From the NCBI GenBank assembly GCA_039704465.1, contig JASFAU010000002.1, positions 992,001 to 1,056,000 on the forward strand: a stretch of DNA of 64,000 nt. The letters run 5' to 3'. This stretch comes from Plasmodiophora brassicae (lineage: Eukaryota; Endomyxa; Phytomyxea; Plasmodiophorida; Plasmodiophoridae). Of this stretch, positions 31,029 to 42,349 are shown in pieces. The notes beneath the pieces were generated by a model, which was not told the origin of the DNA, did no database searches, and saw only the letters and a program-made list of their open reading frames with translations. Position 1 is the first letter of the stretch. Every line of letters starts with the position of its first letter. Made by a program: the position numbers and the translations under genes.

Positions 31029-33155
31029 ATGGGGACGGATACCGGCCCGCTGGAGCCGCTGCCGATCAACGCCGACACGATCTCTATAGATGGCTTGTCG
31101 AGACGGCAGAGGCAGTGCCTGTTGATGATTTTCGCAGGAGCGCTGCGCGCCTCGCCAGAGTTCGGCGAACCTATCCTAGCCGACCTGGCCGGGTACCTGG
31201 ATTTGCCCGGCGCCGACGAAATGACATCGATGGCGGCACCATTGCTGGAGCATGACATCGATATTTCGCCGTTCGTTGATGACCTGGAGCTGCCGGCTCT
31301 TTCGGAACGTGCCCGACTCGTACTCATTCTCCTGCATTTCTCCCTCGTTCGATTCAAAGCCTATGACTCCCGAATACGCGTTGCAATGTTTGCTCTTACA
31401 GACGCTCTCCATGTCGCAAGGTCATCCTTTAACGTGCGTTTGCAAACTTGCTACTGATCTTCCTGTTAGGACTTGGCTATACAATGAGGAGTCTTTATAT
31501 ATCACCCTGCTGCTCGCAGAAGACACGAACCCCGATGCGACAGTGAAGAAGCGGAAACAACGGCTAAGTAAATGGCTCAAGGTTGGACGCGAATGTGCTA
31601 TATACTAGTTGAATGATCGACTTCTTACGTCATGTAAAAAAGGTTGGCGCTGCCGCTGCCGTCGGAACGGGACTGATGGTTGTTACTGGCGGGTAATCGA
31701 TGTGATGGGTTGTTATTCGTTTACCAGTAACCATCATCTGTTTTGCTTCGCCAGTTTAGCAGCTCCTGCAATTGGTGCCGGCATATCAGCTCTGGGCATA
31801 ACATCTGTTGGTGCATTTCTTGGGACGAGTACGCTCTCTGGATACCGCTGCAATCCCTGCGATCGTACTGACCAGGATGTGGTGACAGCAACCGGAGCGG
31901 CGATTCTGACCGGGCTCTTTGGGGTTGGTGGCGGTGGTCTGGCCTCCTACAAGATGCATCGACGCGTGGGCGACCTGTCAAATTTCGACTTTCGTCCGAT
32001 TTGCAACGGTCCCATGAATTATGGACGCATTTGACTTTTGGAAAATGTGATTCATGTTTACCAGACGGGTCGATTCACGTCATGATCACTGTTTCCGGGA
32101 TTCTCTTTGGCGAACATCAATCCAGCCTCGATGTCTGGGGGCCGCTCTCTGCGACTATTGAGGCAACTTGTGCTGATGCATTTACACTGGAAGTAACGGA
32201 ACGGTAGTGGTGCCTACCCGAAAGACTGCTAAGCAGCGTGATGCAGTGGCAGACAGAAGCCCAGATCGATGCAGGACGATGTGTCTCCGACTTCCTGACC
32301 ACGCAGGCAAGCGGGATCGTAGTTCAGCATGCCCTTCAAGAAACAATAGTAAGCATATGTAATGTTTATATTAGTACTGTCGAATAACGATTGGACACGA
32401 CCAGCTTGGCGGTGTAGCTGCTGCAGTTGCAGCGCCTGCTGCTGTCTTGTCCACCGGTGGATACCTAATTGATAACCCCTGGGGCGTTCTCATCTCCAAG
32501 GTCTTGGGATCTCAAATTCGCGGATTCCTCCTGCTGATTAACCAAGTTGACCTTGTCAGGCTGACAGAGCTGGCGACGAACTCGGGCACGTGCTGCTTCA
32601 AAGGCTTCACGGGGGACGGCCTGTCGTCTTAGTCGGGTTCTCAGCTGGGGCTCGCGTTATTGTCCGCGCTTTGGAACATCTGCATGCCAACAAGGGCTTT
32701 GGCATTGTACAGGACGTATATATACTTGGCTGTCCGTACTGGCCCTCACACGGCTGGAGCCGAGTACGAGAAATTGTAGCTGGAAGGTATTTTGAAACTT
32801 CCATCCGCGATTCGCCATATAACGTGTGTTGCAGAATTGTGAATGCCTACTCGCCTGACGATTGGTATTGGGAACTGTCTGGTCCGCAATTCGAGTACTC
32901 ACGTTGGGAACTTAGGGTTATGAAAGTCGTGTACCGAGCTGTGACAGCATCATTTTCTGTTTGCGCATTGGGGCCTACGAACTGTCCGGGCATTGAGGAT
33001 ATCAATGTCAGCCATATTGTAACTAACCACGGTTCGGATGAATGGCAGCTTGTTGTCCATCGTCCTCAGTGAATAGTCTGACAGGCCACTATATCAAGAA
33101 GCTTCCCGAGGTACTTGGTGCCGTCGGTCTCGGGCCAGCTTCGCCTACAGCGTAG
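31029..33155 (+). CDS. TMCO4: TMCO4-like (DUF726) membrane hydrolase
   Basis: ATG 31029 starts an about 130-residue helical N-terminal part, followed by DATVKKRKQRLSKWLKVG, then a Gly/Ala-rich hairpin of hydrophobic segments (LAAPAIGAGISALGITSVGA and TGAAILTGLFGVGGGGLASY) and KMHRRVGDLSNFDF. Next come LIDNPWGVLISKVLGSQ and VVLVGFSAGARVIVRALEHL, with the GxSxG nucleophile of an alpha/beta hydrolase, and GFGIVQDVYILGCPYW, IVNAYSPDDWYWELSG and DINVSHIV. This is the diagnostic order of DUF726/TMCO4 and fungal Mil1-type proteins. Yeast Mil1 binds the AP-1 coat, and an AP-1 mu gene lies only 1.5 kb away here, probably by chance. Many small introns. Confidence 0.87.
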
Positions 33156-33441
33156 CGAATCCCCACTGTTGCCTGTGCGTCCTATATCTTATGTATAGTC
33201 TATCAGGAATACATAGCTTTACTTGCAGACCGTTGAAGAGAGGACCTGTGTTTGGTAGGCCGCGCGAAGTCCACTGTTTCTACCAGGTTTTGTCGTAGTG
33301 TACGGTATGTAGCGCAAAAGGCCGTTCTGCCCAAAAATCAAGGGGCACCCGCATCCCACGCGACTCGCGACTGTTACCTGGATTGGAACTTGGAAGTAAA
33401 CGGGCGGCGCTTCGTTGGCAGCAGGTAGCCGCACCAGCTCG
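33156..33441. other. short intergenic region
   Basis: About 290 bp between the TMCO4-like stop and the proposed start of the RWD protein. A minus-strand frame (33219-33434) is open but featureless. Nothing else seen. Confidence 0.45.
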
Positions 33442-34930
33442 ATGGCGGGCGTGGTTGATCCCGGCGCCAGGTTGAATTCCCTGATTTGCGCTCGTTGTTA
33501 CCGGAATTAACTAGTCTGCTTGGACAGTCCCGATGTGGACGGCCTGGCCTTCCCGGGGTTGGCGTCTCAGGTCTCGGATGAGCATGAACTGACGAAGGAA
33601 TTGTCGCAGTATCGCGAATCGTTCTCAAAATTAAAGTAAGGTATAAATAACGACAACGTCGCTACAGTCTAATTGACGACACTGACTAGGTTTAACATTT
33701 GCGAACTGGAGACGAAGCAAGGTTGACAGCAATCGATTGTTTTGTTACTTGTAGGAGCTGACATACTGCCAGGTGTTCTGGAATCCATATGGAAAGACAA
33801 AGTCAGCGTAACCGACGAAGAGCTTCAGACAATTGAAGACCGTTGTACCAGTGCCAAAGCTGCGTTCAAGGTCGCCAACGTATGTCTCGCCGTATCAGAT
33901 TCGCTTAACGCTGAGTTAGGCGTCAAAAGCCGAGGTCGCCCGGCTCGAGAAAGATGTCGTTGCGCTATGCGACTCGGTGGCGAGAAAATGGCACACCCTG
34001 GCTTTGCGTCGTTCGTCTGTGGCTGATGTTGAAGCCATGCGCGAGAAAACCGCGGCAACAATCGCATCCGGCCCTCCTTCAGAACGCTTCGGCCGTGTTG
34101 ACTCTGACACAATGGCGATGGACACGGATGCCAAATGCGAAGCGGTGCTGGGCGCTCAGGTTGCTGTGATTCAGGAGCTGTCGTCATCAATCCAGCAGTT
34201 AAAAGATGAAGTCGAGCGGCTGTCCTGGGACGCGGATACGCTCCAGAAACAGTTGTCCAGCATGCCGAACCACCCGTCAAGCACTGAGGCGTTGGAGCCC
34301 GATGAGGTGGCTGTCGCCGAAGAGCTTGCTTCTTTAATCGAGTTCATCGCAGGCATTGAATTGGTCGTCATGAATGACAACGAGGTTTCCGTCAAACTCA
34401 CCGATGAGCGGCGCACCCTTCTCGTTCGTTTCGACCCGACGAACTTGTCCGTTGTAGCCGCTCGCCTCGAACCTGTCTCGGATGACGATCCTGTCTCGAT
34501 TGACGACATTGTCGAATGGTGTATCGAGTCTCGTGAGGACACAGGCCTGACGTTTCTCGTCAACGAGGTTCGCGAACGCATTGCAGCGACCCGTGAGCGC
34601 CGCGCTAGAATCAATCGTCTGTCGGAGGCCATTCCTTCGTGCACCGAAACTCTCAAATCGATCATCGTCCCGGTGCCTGACACTGATCTCGTTTGCACAC
34701 TGGAGGTTCCGTGCGATTTCGACGGTGCCAAGGCGGTCATCGTCCAGTTCGACGTTGGTCCTCCTGGCTTGACGGAAGAGAAAGCCGAGGCCCTGGTAGA
34801 CGCCATCAACAGCGATCCAGACGCTCCGATTGATCTCGTCGAATTCATTCGCAGCATCGGCACTCGAGTACGGTTCTGGCTCGACCAATCTCCTAATGCT
34901 AGCGAAGGCGGCGAAGGAGCTTCCCCGTAA
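33442..34930 (+). CDS. coiled-coil plus tandem RWD protein, KNL1/Spc7-like
   Basis: Proposed start ATG 33442. A 29-nt first exon splices over 57 nt to continue MAGVVDPGASPDVDGLAFPG. Later exons join FSKLKFNICELETKQG to ADILPGVLESIWKDKVSVTD and SKAEVARLEKDVVALCDSVA, then a long uninterrupted exon. The first half is coiled coil. Two alpha/beta modules follow: IELVVMNDNEVSVKLTDERR to TGLTFLVNEVRERIAA, and DTDLVCTLEVPCDFDGAKAV to PIDLVEFIRSIGTRVRFWL. Coil followed by two RWD-like modules is the C-terminal plan of the kinetochore scaffold KNL1, where the RWDs bind Mis12. The large MELT-repeat N-terminus is absent, giving only about 400 residues. CENP-O/P-type tandem RWD proteins are an alternative. 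Confidence 0.55.
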
Positions 34931-34950
34931 TGCTTAATTAACGATGCGTG

Positions 34951-35325
34951 TTATCCTTTCGCGGCCCATTTTCCCAAGACGCCCTCACAGCTGGCTGCCT
35001 GCCGCAGACGCGTACAAACATTAAGTAAACATCATTGTCGTGAAACGTACCGCTGTCACCTTCCGCTGCTTGGTCCCGCTGGTTTTTGATCTCTTTGACC
35101 TTGTCCCGTAGTGCACCCTGCGCGAAGATGATCGGGTGAGCACATGATCTTGGCATGAACGCACACGCGCCCTTGCCACACCATGTAGCATTCACGATAC
35201 TGTTTGAATTCGTCGATGCACCCTTCCTGGAGGTTGCCGCGCAGGAACTCGCCCTTGTACCATTTGCTGAAGCACTCGTCGTAGACGTCCTTCACGTCCT
35301 TGCACCTCGCCTCGAATTGCGACAT
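34951..35325 (-). CDS. TRIAP1: Mdm35/TRIAP1-like twin CX9C protein
   Basis: Start ATG 35325 (MSQFEARCKDVKDVYDECF). The first exon has the two CX9C helices CKDVKDVYDEC and CIDEFKQYREC, with FSKWYKGEFLRGN between them; this W-..-FL+G linker is characteristic of Mdm35/TRIAP1. Two introns (35181-35118 and 35059-34995) lead to GALRDKVKEIKNQRDQAAE and a short last exon ending EGVLGKWAAKG. Mdm35 is imported into the intermembrane space by Mia40 and carries Ups/PRELI proteins that shuttle phosphatidic acid and phosphatidylserine. The stop is 20 bp from the convergent RWD gene. If the second intron were retained, the C-terminus would differ, but the spliced ending resembles the family better. Confidence 0.82.
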
Positions 35326-35556
35326 GGTCGCGTTTCGGTCGCTCTGCAACGATAGTCCGTGACGAGAGTGGGCACGGGGCGCGCCCCCCGCTTCAGTTCG
35401 CTCTCAGTCCTGGCCGCAATGTAAATTGAACGAACAAGGGCACCCGGACTCGAGCTCGAATGCTCTCCCTCACTGAGGACGCGGCCTTCCTGTGACATAA
35501 ACATCGTCTTTCCGTCTCCCTGCTACTTCACGGTTCGCAGTACGCGGCAGACACAG

Positions 35557-36630
35557 ATGTCGGGTTCGTTAGAAGACGCGGCATCGAGCCATCTGAACAA
35601 TCGCCACCGGCAGCAAGTCGTCGACTACTTGAAATACTTCCGCACGAAACGCGAGCAGCACTTGCGCGAGATGCAGCGAACGTTCGACGAAGTGAAGGAC
35701 ACGAGGCTGCTGGAAGACGTGTACACACATGAAGATGTCGTCGACATATTTGACGCGCTACAAGTCCTGCTCAAGAGCAATACCAGTGATGAACTAGCTA
35801 ACTTTACGCACACGAGCGTGCTGTTCATCAGGCAGCTGTTCCTACAGGCCGAAGGGCACAACATCCAATTACGAATCGATACCTCCAAACTTGACGACGA
35901 GTATTGAGCGGCGCTCTTAATTGCCATGATTTATTCTGAATCAGTCTCTAGGGTCCTACTTAAAGACATCGACCAGATGGATTCTGTGAAAGAAGCCACT
36001 GTGAACATTGCCAATTTGCCACCGGTAGGACGGTGATGTCTCTTGCAATGTGTATGGTTGCTGACCTGGCATGGATGCCCATCGAAGCCATCAAAGGTGC
36101 GTCTCGGTGCAATTTCTGGAGGCGTTGTCGACACCAACTTGGTGACGCAAATCAAGGAGCTCACGGCGGAGAACGCGCGATCGCAACAACGGATCGACGC
36201 GCTGAAAGCCCAGGTCGTATCGTTATGCCTCGTCAGCGCTCCACTCTCATACGGCTTGCTCAGCTGGCGGAACTGTCACAAAAGAACAGCAAGCTTGATG
36301 ACCAGTTGGCTCACCAAGACGCCGAGCTGCGAACGTTCAAGGACGGTGCGTCGCGCTCCTCACCCGGCGAAGCAGCTCAGTTAACGGTGAACGGACCATT
36401 CCTGACCCACCATCGGCCGTGCATCTAACCCCGAGCGCCGTCAGGCCCAGCTGGCGGAAGCGCGAGCCGAACTAGCCGATACCCGCAAACTGTTGGACGC
36501 GAAAGTGTCGGCGACGACCCAGTTCCAGGAGCTACGCAAGATCGTCGCCAGGAAGAACGCGCAGATCAAGACGATGAAGGCGCGCCTCGCGGAGGTCGAC
36601 CCGAGCTTCTCCATGGACTCGATCGCATAG
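35557..36630 (+). CDS. LZTFL1: LZTFL1/BBS17, BBSome regulator
   Basis: ATG 35557. The first exon reads NNRHRQQVVDYLKYFRTKRE, TFDEVKDTRLLEDVYTHEDV, DIFDALQVLLKSNTSDELAN and HTSVLFIRQLFLQAEGHNIQ. It aligns with human LZTFL1 (HHQNEVINYMRFARSKRG..., SRLVEDTFT..EV, VLLLRQLFAQAE). A 3' exon encodes LRKIVARKNAQIKTMKARLA, the conserved end of the coiled coil. LZTFL1 controls entry of the BBSome into cilia, so its presence implies that this organism builds a flagellum with membrane-protein trafficking. The coiled coil between appears shorter than in animals. Introns of about 55 nt; divergent from the Mdm35 gene over about 230 bp. Confidence 0.88.
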
Positions 36631-36698
36631 GTGCAGAAATACATTCGCCGTTGGCGTTGCTGGCGCGTGTTCCCGTCCCGCAGTTCGCGGTGCGCGCG

Positions 36699-37315
36699 AT
36701 GATGATGTTCAGGGTCGCCGCCGGCGCCCGGCACCTGGTAGCGCGGCCGATGTGCACCGTCGGGCGACGACCGGCAGCCGTATGGTCACCTGTGTCTGGC
36801 CCGTCGAGAACGCTGCTGAACCGGCGATGGTGCGCGTCGAAGGCGCCCCTGGAGCAGACGCCGCTGGAACAAGCGACGGCGGCCGCCCAGAAGGCACCCG
36901 GCAAGTTGCGCGACCTGTGGAACAAGTACGGTGTCGTCGCTGTCTCGACATACGCTGTCACGTATGTATCGACGCTGGGCCTTATCTACGCCCTCCTCGA
37001 GTCCCCGTTCCTGTCGCCCGGCGACTCCCTTCGCCTGCTGGATTCCATTGGAGCCGGTTGGCCATCAGGTATCGCCACTGCACGACCGACGATTGAACGT
37101 TCGCCCTTAGGCCGAATATTTGACCTGTCTCAAATCAATCCCAAAGCGGGAAGCTTCGCCGTTGCCTGTAGGTGTCTGTCTACCCAGTCGACTGGCGTAC
37201 CCTGACTGATTAACGTTGGCCAGGGATTCTGGCCAAGTTCACAGAGCCGCTGCGCCTCGGTTTCACTGTCCTGGTCACGCCAAGGATCGCACTTTGGATC
37301 CGTCGTGGGAAATGA
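36699..37315 (+). CDS. FAM210-like (DUF1279) mitochondrial membrane protein
   Basis: ATG 36699 starts a Met/Arg/Ala-rich leader (MMMFRVAAGARHLVARP) suited to mitochondrial import. After a linker comes KLRDLWNKYGVVAVSTYAVT, YVSTLGLIYALLES, and in a later exon FILAKFTEPLRLGFTVLVTP and IALWIRRGK. The KYG..+..TY...Y..TLG..Y and AK..EPLR...T...TP segments are the two halves of DUF1279, as in FAM210A/B, inner-membrane proteins linked to mitochondrial translation and lipid metabolism. One or two introns lie at about 37080-37225. ATGs at 36702 and 36705 are alternative starts. It follows LZTFL1 on the same strand by about 70 bp. Confidence 0.75.
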
Positions 37316-37460
37316 GCGACCCGGTATCGTGGAACGACTGTCCCCACCGACAAACAGCAATATATACAACTCCATGTAGGTCGTGCCCGTTATAACACGT
37401 CGTGCCGGTGTGATCGCATTAGGGTACAGCAGTGCCTATGCGTCGCGGGATACGGCGACC

Positions 37461-38518
37461 ATGCGGATAGTTGAACGATCCGTCTACGATCCACACAAGT
37501 ATGAAAGCGTTCCGGACAGCCAGCCGCGGCAGCGGGCTGTGATCCCCCATGTTGTGCAGCGCCGAATCCCATACGATGATTGGCTGCAGCGCGCGCTGCT
37601 CCATCTGGCGAATGTTCGTCATCAGAAGGAGGAGCAGAGAGCAGGCGCCACGGCCAAGCTGGCGAGCGACCGGGAAATGCGGCACCCGTCCAACATTCGT
37701 TTCGATGATTGGCTGCGTCGCAAAAGCGATCTCATTGCACAGCGATTGCTGACCGATCGCGCGGACGCTGATATCGTGAGTGCCCGTGCTTTGGTGCATG
37801 CGACCTCTGAACTGACGCCCGAGCAGCAAGAACGTCGAAAGGATGAACGTCGTACACTGCTGGAGAACGCTGTTCGAGAATGGCATCGACGTGTAGAAAA
37901 CGCGTTGCGTTGTCGTCGCCAACAGGGACGAGCCCTCCAAGAGATGTCTGAAACCAGTACAGCCGCCTCCGAACTCGCGACGTGCCAGCTACGTCATCAA
38001 TCGTACCAGCGTTGGCGGCAGCGGTGGAAGCTGGAAATGCAACGTCGGAAGAGCAGGTACGTTACGATTTACGTAGGCGGAACACAATGGCCGAATGACT
38101 TCGGAATCACCAGGCAGTGTGAGGAGCATTTGAAACGGCCCGTGGTGGACGTCGCGTATCGACAAATGAAAGTGCAGCAGTGGCGAGCCGAGAAAGCAGC
38201 GCTAGAGAAAAATATTCGCCATGAGGTAATTCGGTTGGTCAGCGAGGACGAACGGCAAACCGAGGCGAGGAGATCCCTCGCGCGTGAGAGGTAAAATGAT
38301 CTTGTTATGTTCTCTGATGACGTTACTGATACCATCCAAGGTTTCGTGCGTGGCTGGAGTCTCATCGACCTTCCGCTGCCGATCCTAATCCGCCTGCTAT
38401 ACAAGTGAACGGTCATCATCAGACGTGGAAGAAACGGCCCATCGTGGTGTCATATTCCACCAATACTCCCCAGTTGTTTCGAATGCCTGAAGGCGTTTCC
38501 ATTGACCCAAAGGAGTAA
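37461..38518 (+). CDS. coiled-coil protein with repeated DDWL motif
   Basis: ATG 37461 (MRIVERSVYDPHKYESVP). The frame runs to an AG|GTAAAA donor at about 38290, then a second exon encodes FRAWLESHRPSAADPNPPA, HQTWKKRPIVVSYSTNTPQ and ends SIDPKE. The protein is about 330 residues, highly charged and helical, rich in Arg, Gln and Glu. Two related motifs, RIPYDDWLQRALLHL and NIRFDDWLRRKSDLI, stand 50 residues apart, with looser copies (YQRWRQRWKLEM, FRAWLESH). Such W-containing coiled coils occur in axonemal CCDC proteins, but I cannot assign a family. Its place after LZTFL1 is suggestive only. Confidence 0.62.
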
Positions 38519-38700
38519 AGGGTCAGCGTCTGATTACCCTGCCTAACCTCGAACGTTTCTAAAACAATACGAATGTACCCCGCCCCGGTTGGTACGTATG
38601 ATACGTATCAGGTGTCTGGGACAGGTACCGTTCGCCAATCGCGGGGGTTGTGTGGGGCCTGCAAAGTGCGGAGCCGCGGTGTCGTGGCAGTCGACGCCCA

Positions 38701-41700
38701 ATGGACCCGAACGATACCAGCCGAGTGCTGTGCGACGTCCTACAACTGTCGCTGGTCCCATTACCGAAGTCGCCCAGGCCGTCGCCGGTGACATACTTGC
38801 CAGAGTTGGCCAGCGACCAGACTCTGCTTACGCTCGATGTTCTTGACCTGGCTCTGCTGGAGCGCATTCAAATGCCGTTCCCGCCGGAGCGTACCCCATT
38901 CGACTACCTTGTGGCATCGTTCGAGAATGCGTCGAAGTTGGACGACAAGGGCTTAGCGGAGACATTGGCGAAGCGGCTGGCCTCGTTTTCTGTCATAACG
39001 CTGACATCGGAGATTCTGACGGGTACGTCCCGAGACAAATCTCTACAGACATTTGTTCGTCTTCTTGGTGCCGATCCCAAGAGGAATCGTGCGCTCCCTG
39101 CTGGCTTCGTTAAGGTCATGATCGATGACGATGCTGATGAGGCGACGACGAATACCCTGTTCTCCTCTGTGCTCCACGTTATATCAACACAGGTCGGGAC
39201 GGCCACGAAAATTGAGGATGTCGTTGTCCCGTTGCGTGCACTTCGTCACATTCTCGACGCTCATGGTGCCGCAGAATATTTCGTCCAAAGCCCCTACTTC
39301 AAGGTTGGCGTTGTCACTCGGTGTCCAATCTAGTGTGACTTATCGTGTGTCGGCAGGTCGTTCCATCTGCGTACTTGACAGGTGCACTGTGTGCACATCA
39401 GACAATTCTCGGAAGAGCCTTGGTCTTGTCATCCCCGCCACTGACCAATATTATGGGGAAGACGCGAGATTTCGTTGAAAGCTGGGCGCAGGGCGTCCAG
39501 GCACTCACTGAGTCTATGCATCTTCAGGTGCAGCAGGTAGGGCGCGATCCATGTTTGGAATACGTAGCGCATACTGATAGACCGTCTCTGTCCCACAGAT
39601 CATCAATAAACTGCTAGTGAGCGGCCCAACATGCTTGCAGGGAGTTCTCAACTGGTTTTCCATTGTCCTTCAGACTAATGCGTCCCGAGGGCAAATGAGG
39701 TGTGTTCCGTGTACCTGTTCCGTTTGTCGTTCAAAAGTGACTTGTGTCCCTCAGGTATGACCCTATTCGGGTGGCACCTGACTCGTTCTTTTTGTCCTTC
39801 TCGGCCTTGTTACTTCGACTCGCCAAACCGATTGTCACTACAAATCCTAAAACGGGTTGGTTGTGACATTGAATGCCTCCATGTGCTGCTCTGCTAACTA
39901 CGGTTTCCAGGTAGCGACAGACTAGGTCTGGTCGATTTGCGTTACTGTATTGATACGCGTCCTCCCCCAACTTGCCTCGTGTCGTGCGCCGACGTGACCC
40001 GAATGAATGCTGCCAAGGATGTTGTCGATGAGGTTCGAGCGTCGATGCAGGCCGAAGTAGACGCCATCCAGGACTATCACTTTGTCACGCACCTCATCTT
40101 CCTGACCTTGTACGGCCTGCATCTGGTTGGGCGCACACGGCCAAGTGAAGTTGCCTGATATTGACGCAACAATGGACAGGGTTTGTTACGGTCAATGCAG
40201 AATTACGCGGATTTGGCAAGACACATTCACGAGCGTCGTGAGATGGTCAATCGCATGCAGCTGTCATCGAATCCGATGGCGCAAAGGATGCGGACTCGAG
40301 AAAACGAAATTCTGGACCGTCAGTATTCAGCATCGTACTTGTTGAGGGCGGAACTATTATCTCCTTGGATGCTCCAAGAGGCGGGTGATTTTTATGAAAA
40401 GGTTGGCTTCCGTATCAGCCGTACATGGGGTTAACTAACCACCGACAACCTCTCATATCGATTAGATTGCAAAGTGGTTGCTACACCTGCATAAGACTAC
40501 CCATCCCTTGCTGCGGTTGCTGCCTGAGTTTGCTGCTGGAGATGTAGTCGAATTCTTCATGTGGATCTCAAAGTTCGATCCAAGCGCTCTACAGAAGAGA
40601 TCTTTGGACGAGCTGTTATCGTTCGTCGTCGAGTTCATGCCTGGCAGCACATCGCCGCTGAAAAATCCACATCTGCGAGGTTTCTCATGCTGTTCTCGTG
40701 TGATTTCTTCGTGATCTCATGACGTTTCAGGCAAGATTAGCGAGCTGCTGTTTGTTATGCTTCCAGACGATAGGCACCCGTCGCCTGGCCACGTTTTCGT
40801 CACTCACCCGACCCTGCGGGAGACGATTGTCGTTGCATTGCTTGATTTATTTGTATCGATATGCTGTGCGTAGTCGTAGCGAGCGTATCTCTGACATGCC
40901 TGTAGGTCGAAGTCGAGTTCACGCACGATAAGCTGACTTCCCGGCACTTGATTGCTGATATGCTCCAGTTTCTCTGGCAATACCCGGTCAGCTCAAGCAA
41001 GGCTTGGTGCCTGCTTTCTAGGCGTGTACCTTGACGTTTTCGTTGTTACAGTTCCACCGAGAAAAGTTCCAGTCCTGTAGTGATTCGCCACGATTCATGA
41101 AGTTTCTGAACATGCTTATTAATGATGCCGTATACTTGCTGGATGAATCACTGAAGTGTCTGAAAACAATCCGCGAGGGTACGCTGCAACGGGTTTCAAG
41201 CGGCAACGTACTTCAACGGCAATGTAGGTCAAACAACCCGAAATAACCGAGCTGCGTTTTCTGCAATGTCTCCAGAAGAAGTCGATTCATTTGAACAGGT
41301 CGGTTTTGGATATTGGTTCGGGTATGTCGTAATAATTTGTGCTTCTAGGAGTTTTCTCGTGCTGAAGATAATGCTGGTGCATTCTGCAAGTTGTCCGATA
41401 TCGGCGTCAAGACCCTTTGTTATTTAACTGGCGACGAGAAGATAAGACCTCAGGTACGGTTTTCTACAGGGACCCTATGACCTTCCCTAACGGTATGCAA
41501 AGTTCCTTACCCCTCAGTTTGTTGGACGCATGGCCCAAATGATCGACTATTACATTGTCGTGCTGATTGGTCCCGAGGTGAAACCCTCATCACTGCATCA
41601 TAAGACTGCCTGTTAATCCCATGGCTCTGACGACGCTCTCGATGATGTAGGTGCTGGAGATCAATGTTGACAACCCTGGCAAGTACAATTTTGTTCCCCG

Positions 41701-42326
41701 AAACCTGCTTAGTCAGATTATCCAGATCTTTGTCAACCTGTCCGCATCGGAAGAGTTCATCAAGAGTATGTCTGGCCGCTGTCATCGTCATTTTACGTAC
41801 GCTCATTGTGGGTGTCAGGCGTTGCAAACGATGAGCGAAGTTACAAGCCCAGATTGTTCCAACAGGTTCGTGGCAGTTTATTCTGCTCCGATGGCGTCTC
41901 ACCCGTCGTTGATAGGCGTACAGGGTGTGTTCGAAACGGAATCTGCTGCCGCAGGCAGATTCGGCGACGTTTTTCGCCGCGCTTGAACGGGTTGCAATGG
42001 TTAAGAGCGACCTGCAAGATGAAGATACGCTGATGACCGACATCCCGGACGAGTTCCTGGATCCCATCATGCAAAGTGTTATGCGGGACCCGGTTATATT
42101 GCCGGTTTCGAGGCAAATTATCGACAGGCCAACTATCGAGCGCCATCTTCTCAACAATCCTACCGGTAAGCAGCTGCGATATCTTACTGCAGCCATTTCT
42201 AACAGAACTTGCTCAGATCCGTTTAATCGACAGCCGCTGTCGGTCGAGGAACTCATCCCAAATCCAGAACTGAAGCAACGCATCGACGACTGGATGCAAG
42301 AACGAAAGAGAAAGCCGTCTCAGTGA
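38701..42326 (+). CDS. UFD2: UFD2/UBE4 U-box ubiquitin E4 ligase
   Basis: ATG 38701 is the first suitable start; an upstream exon is possible. N-terminal blocks ([36 protein letters not shown]) are followed by a chain of small exons forming the Ufd2 core: [120 protein letters not shown]. The C-terminus is a U-box: [40 protein letters not shown] and [20 protein letters not shown]. Ufd2 extends ubiquitin chains on substrates handled by Cdc48/p97. There may be ten or more introns, and many inner splice sites are only approximate. Confidence 0.87.
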
Positions 42327-42349
42327 CCATTCAAACCGTATCAGCGGGA

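Noticed and set aside
30586..31089. A 167-codon plus-strand frame before the TMCO4-like gene
   Set aside because: It overlaps the 5' part of the cyclotransferase and the true TMCO4-like start, and its Cys/Ala/Ser-rich translation shows no family.
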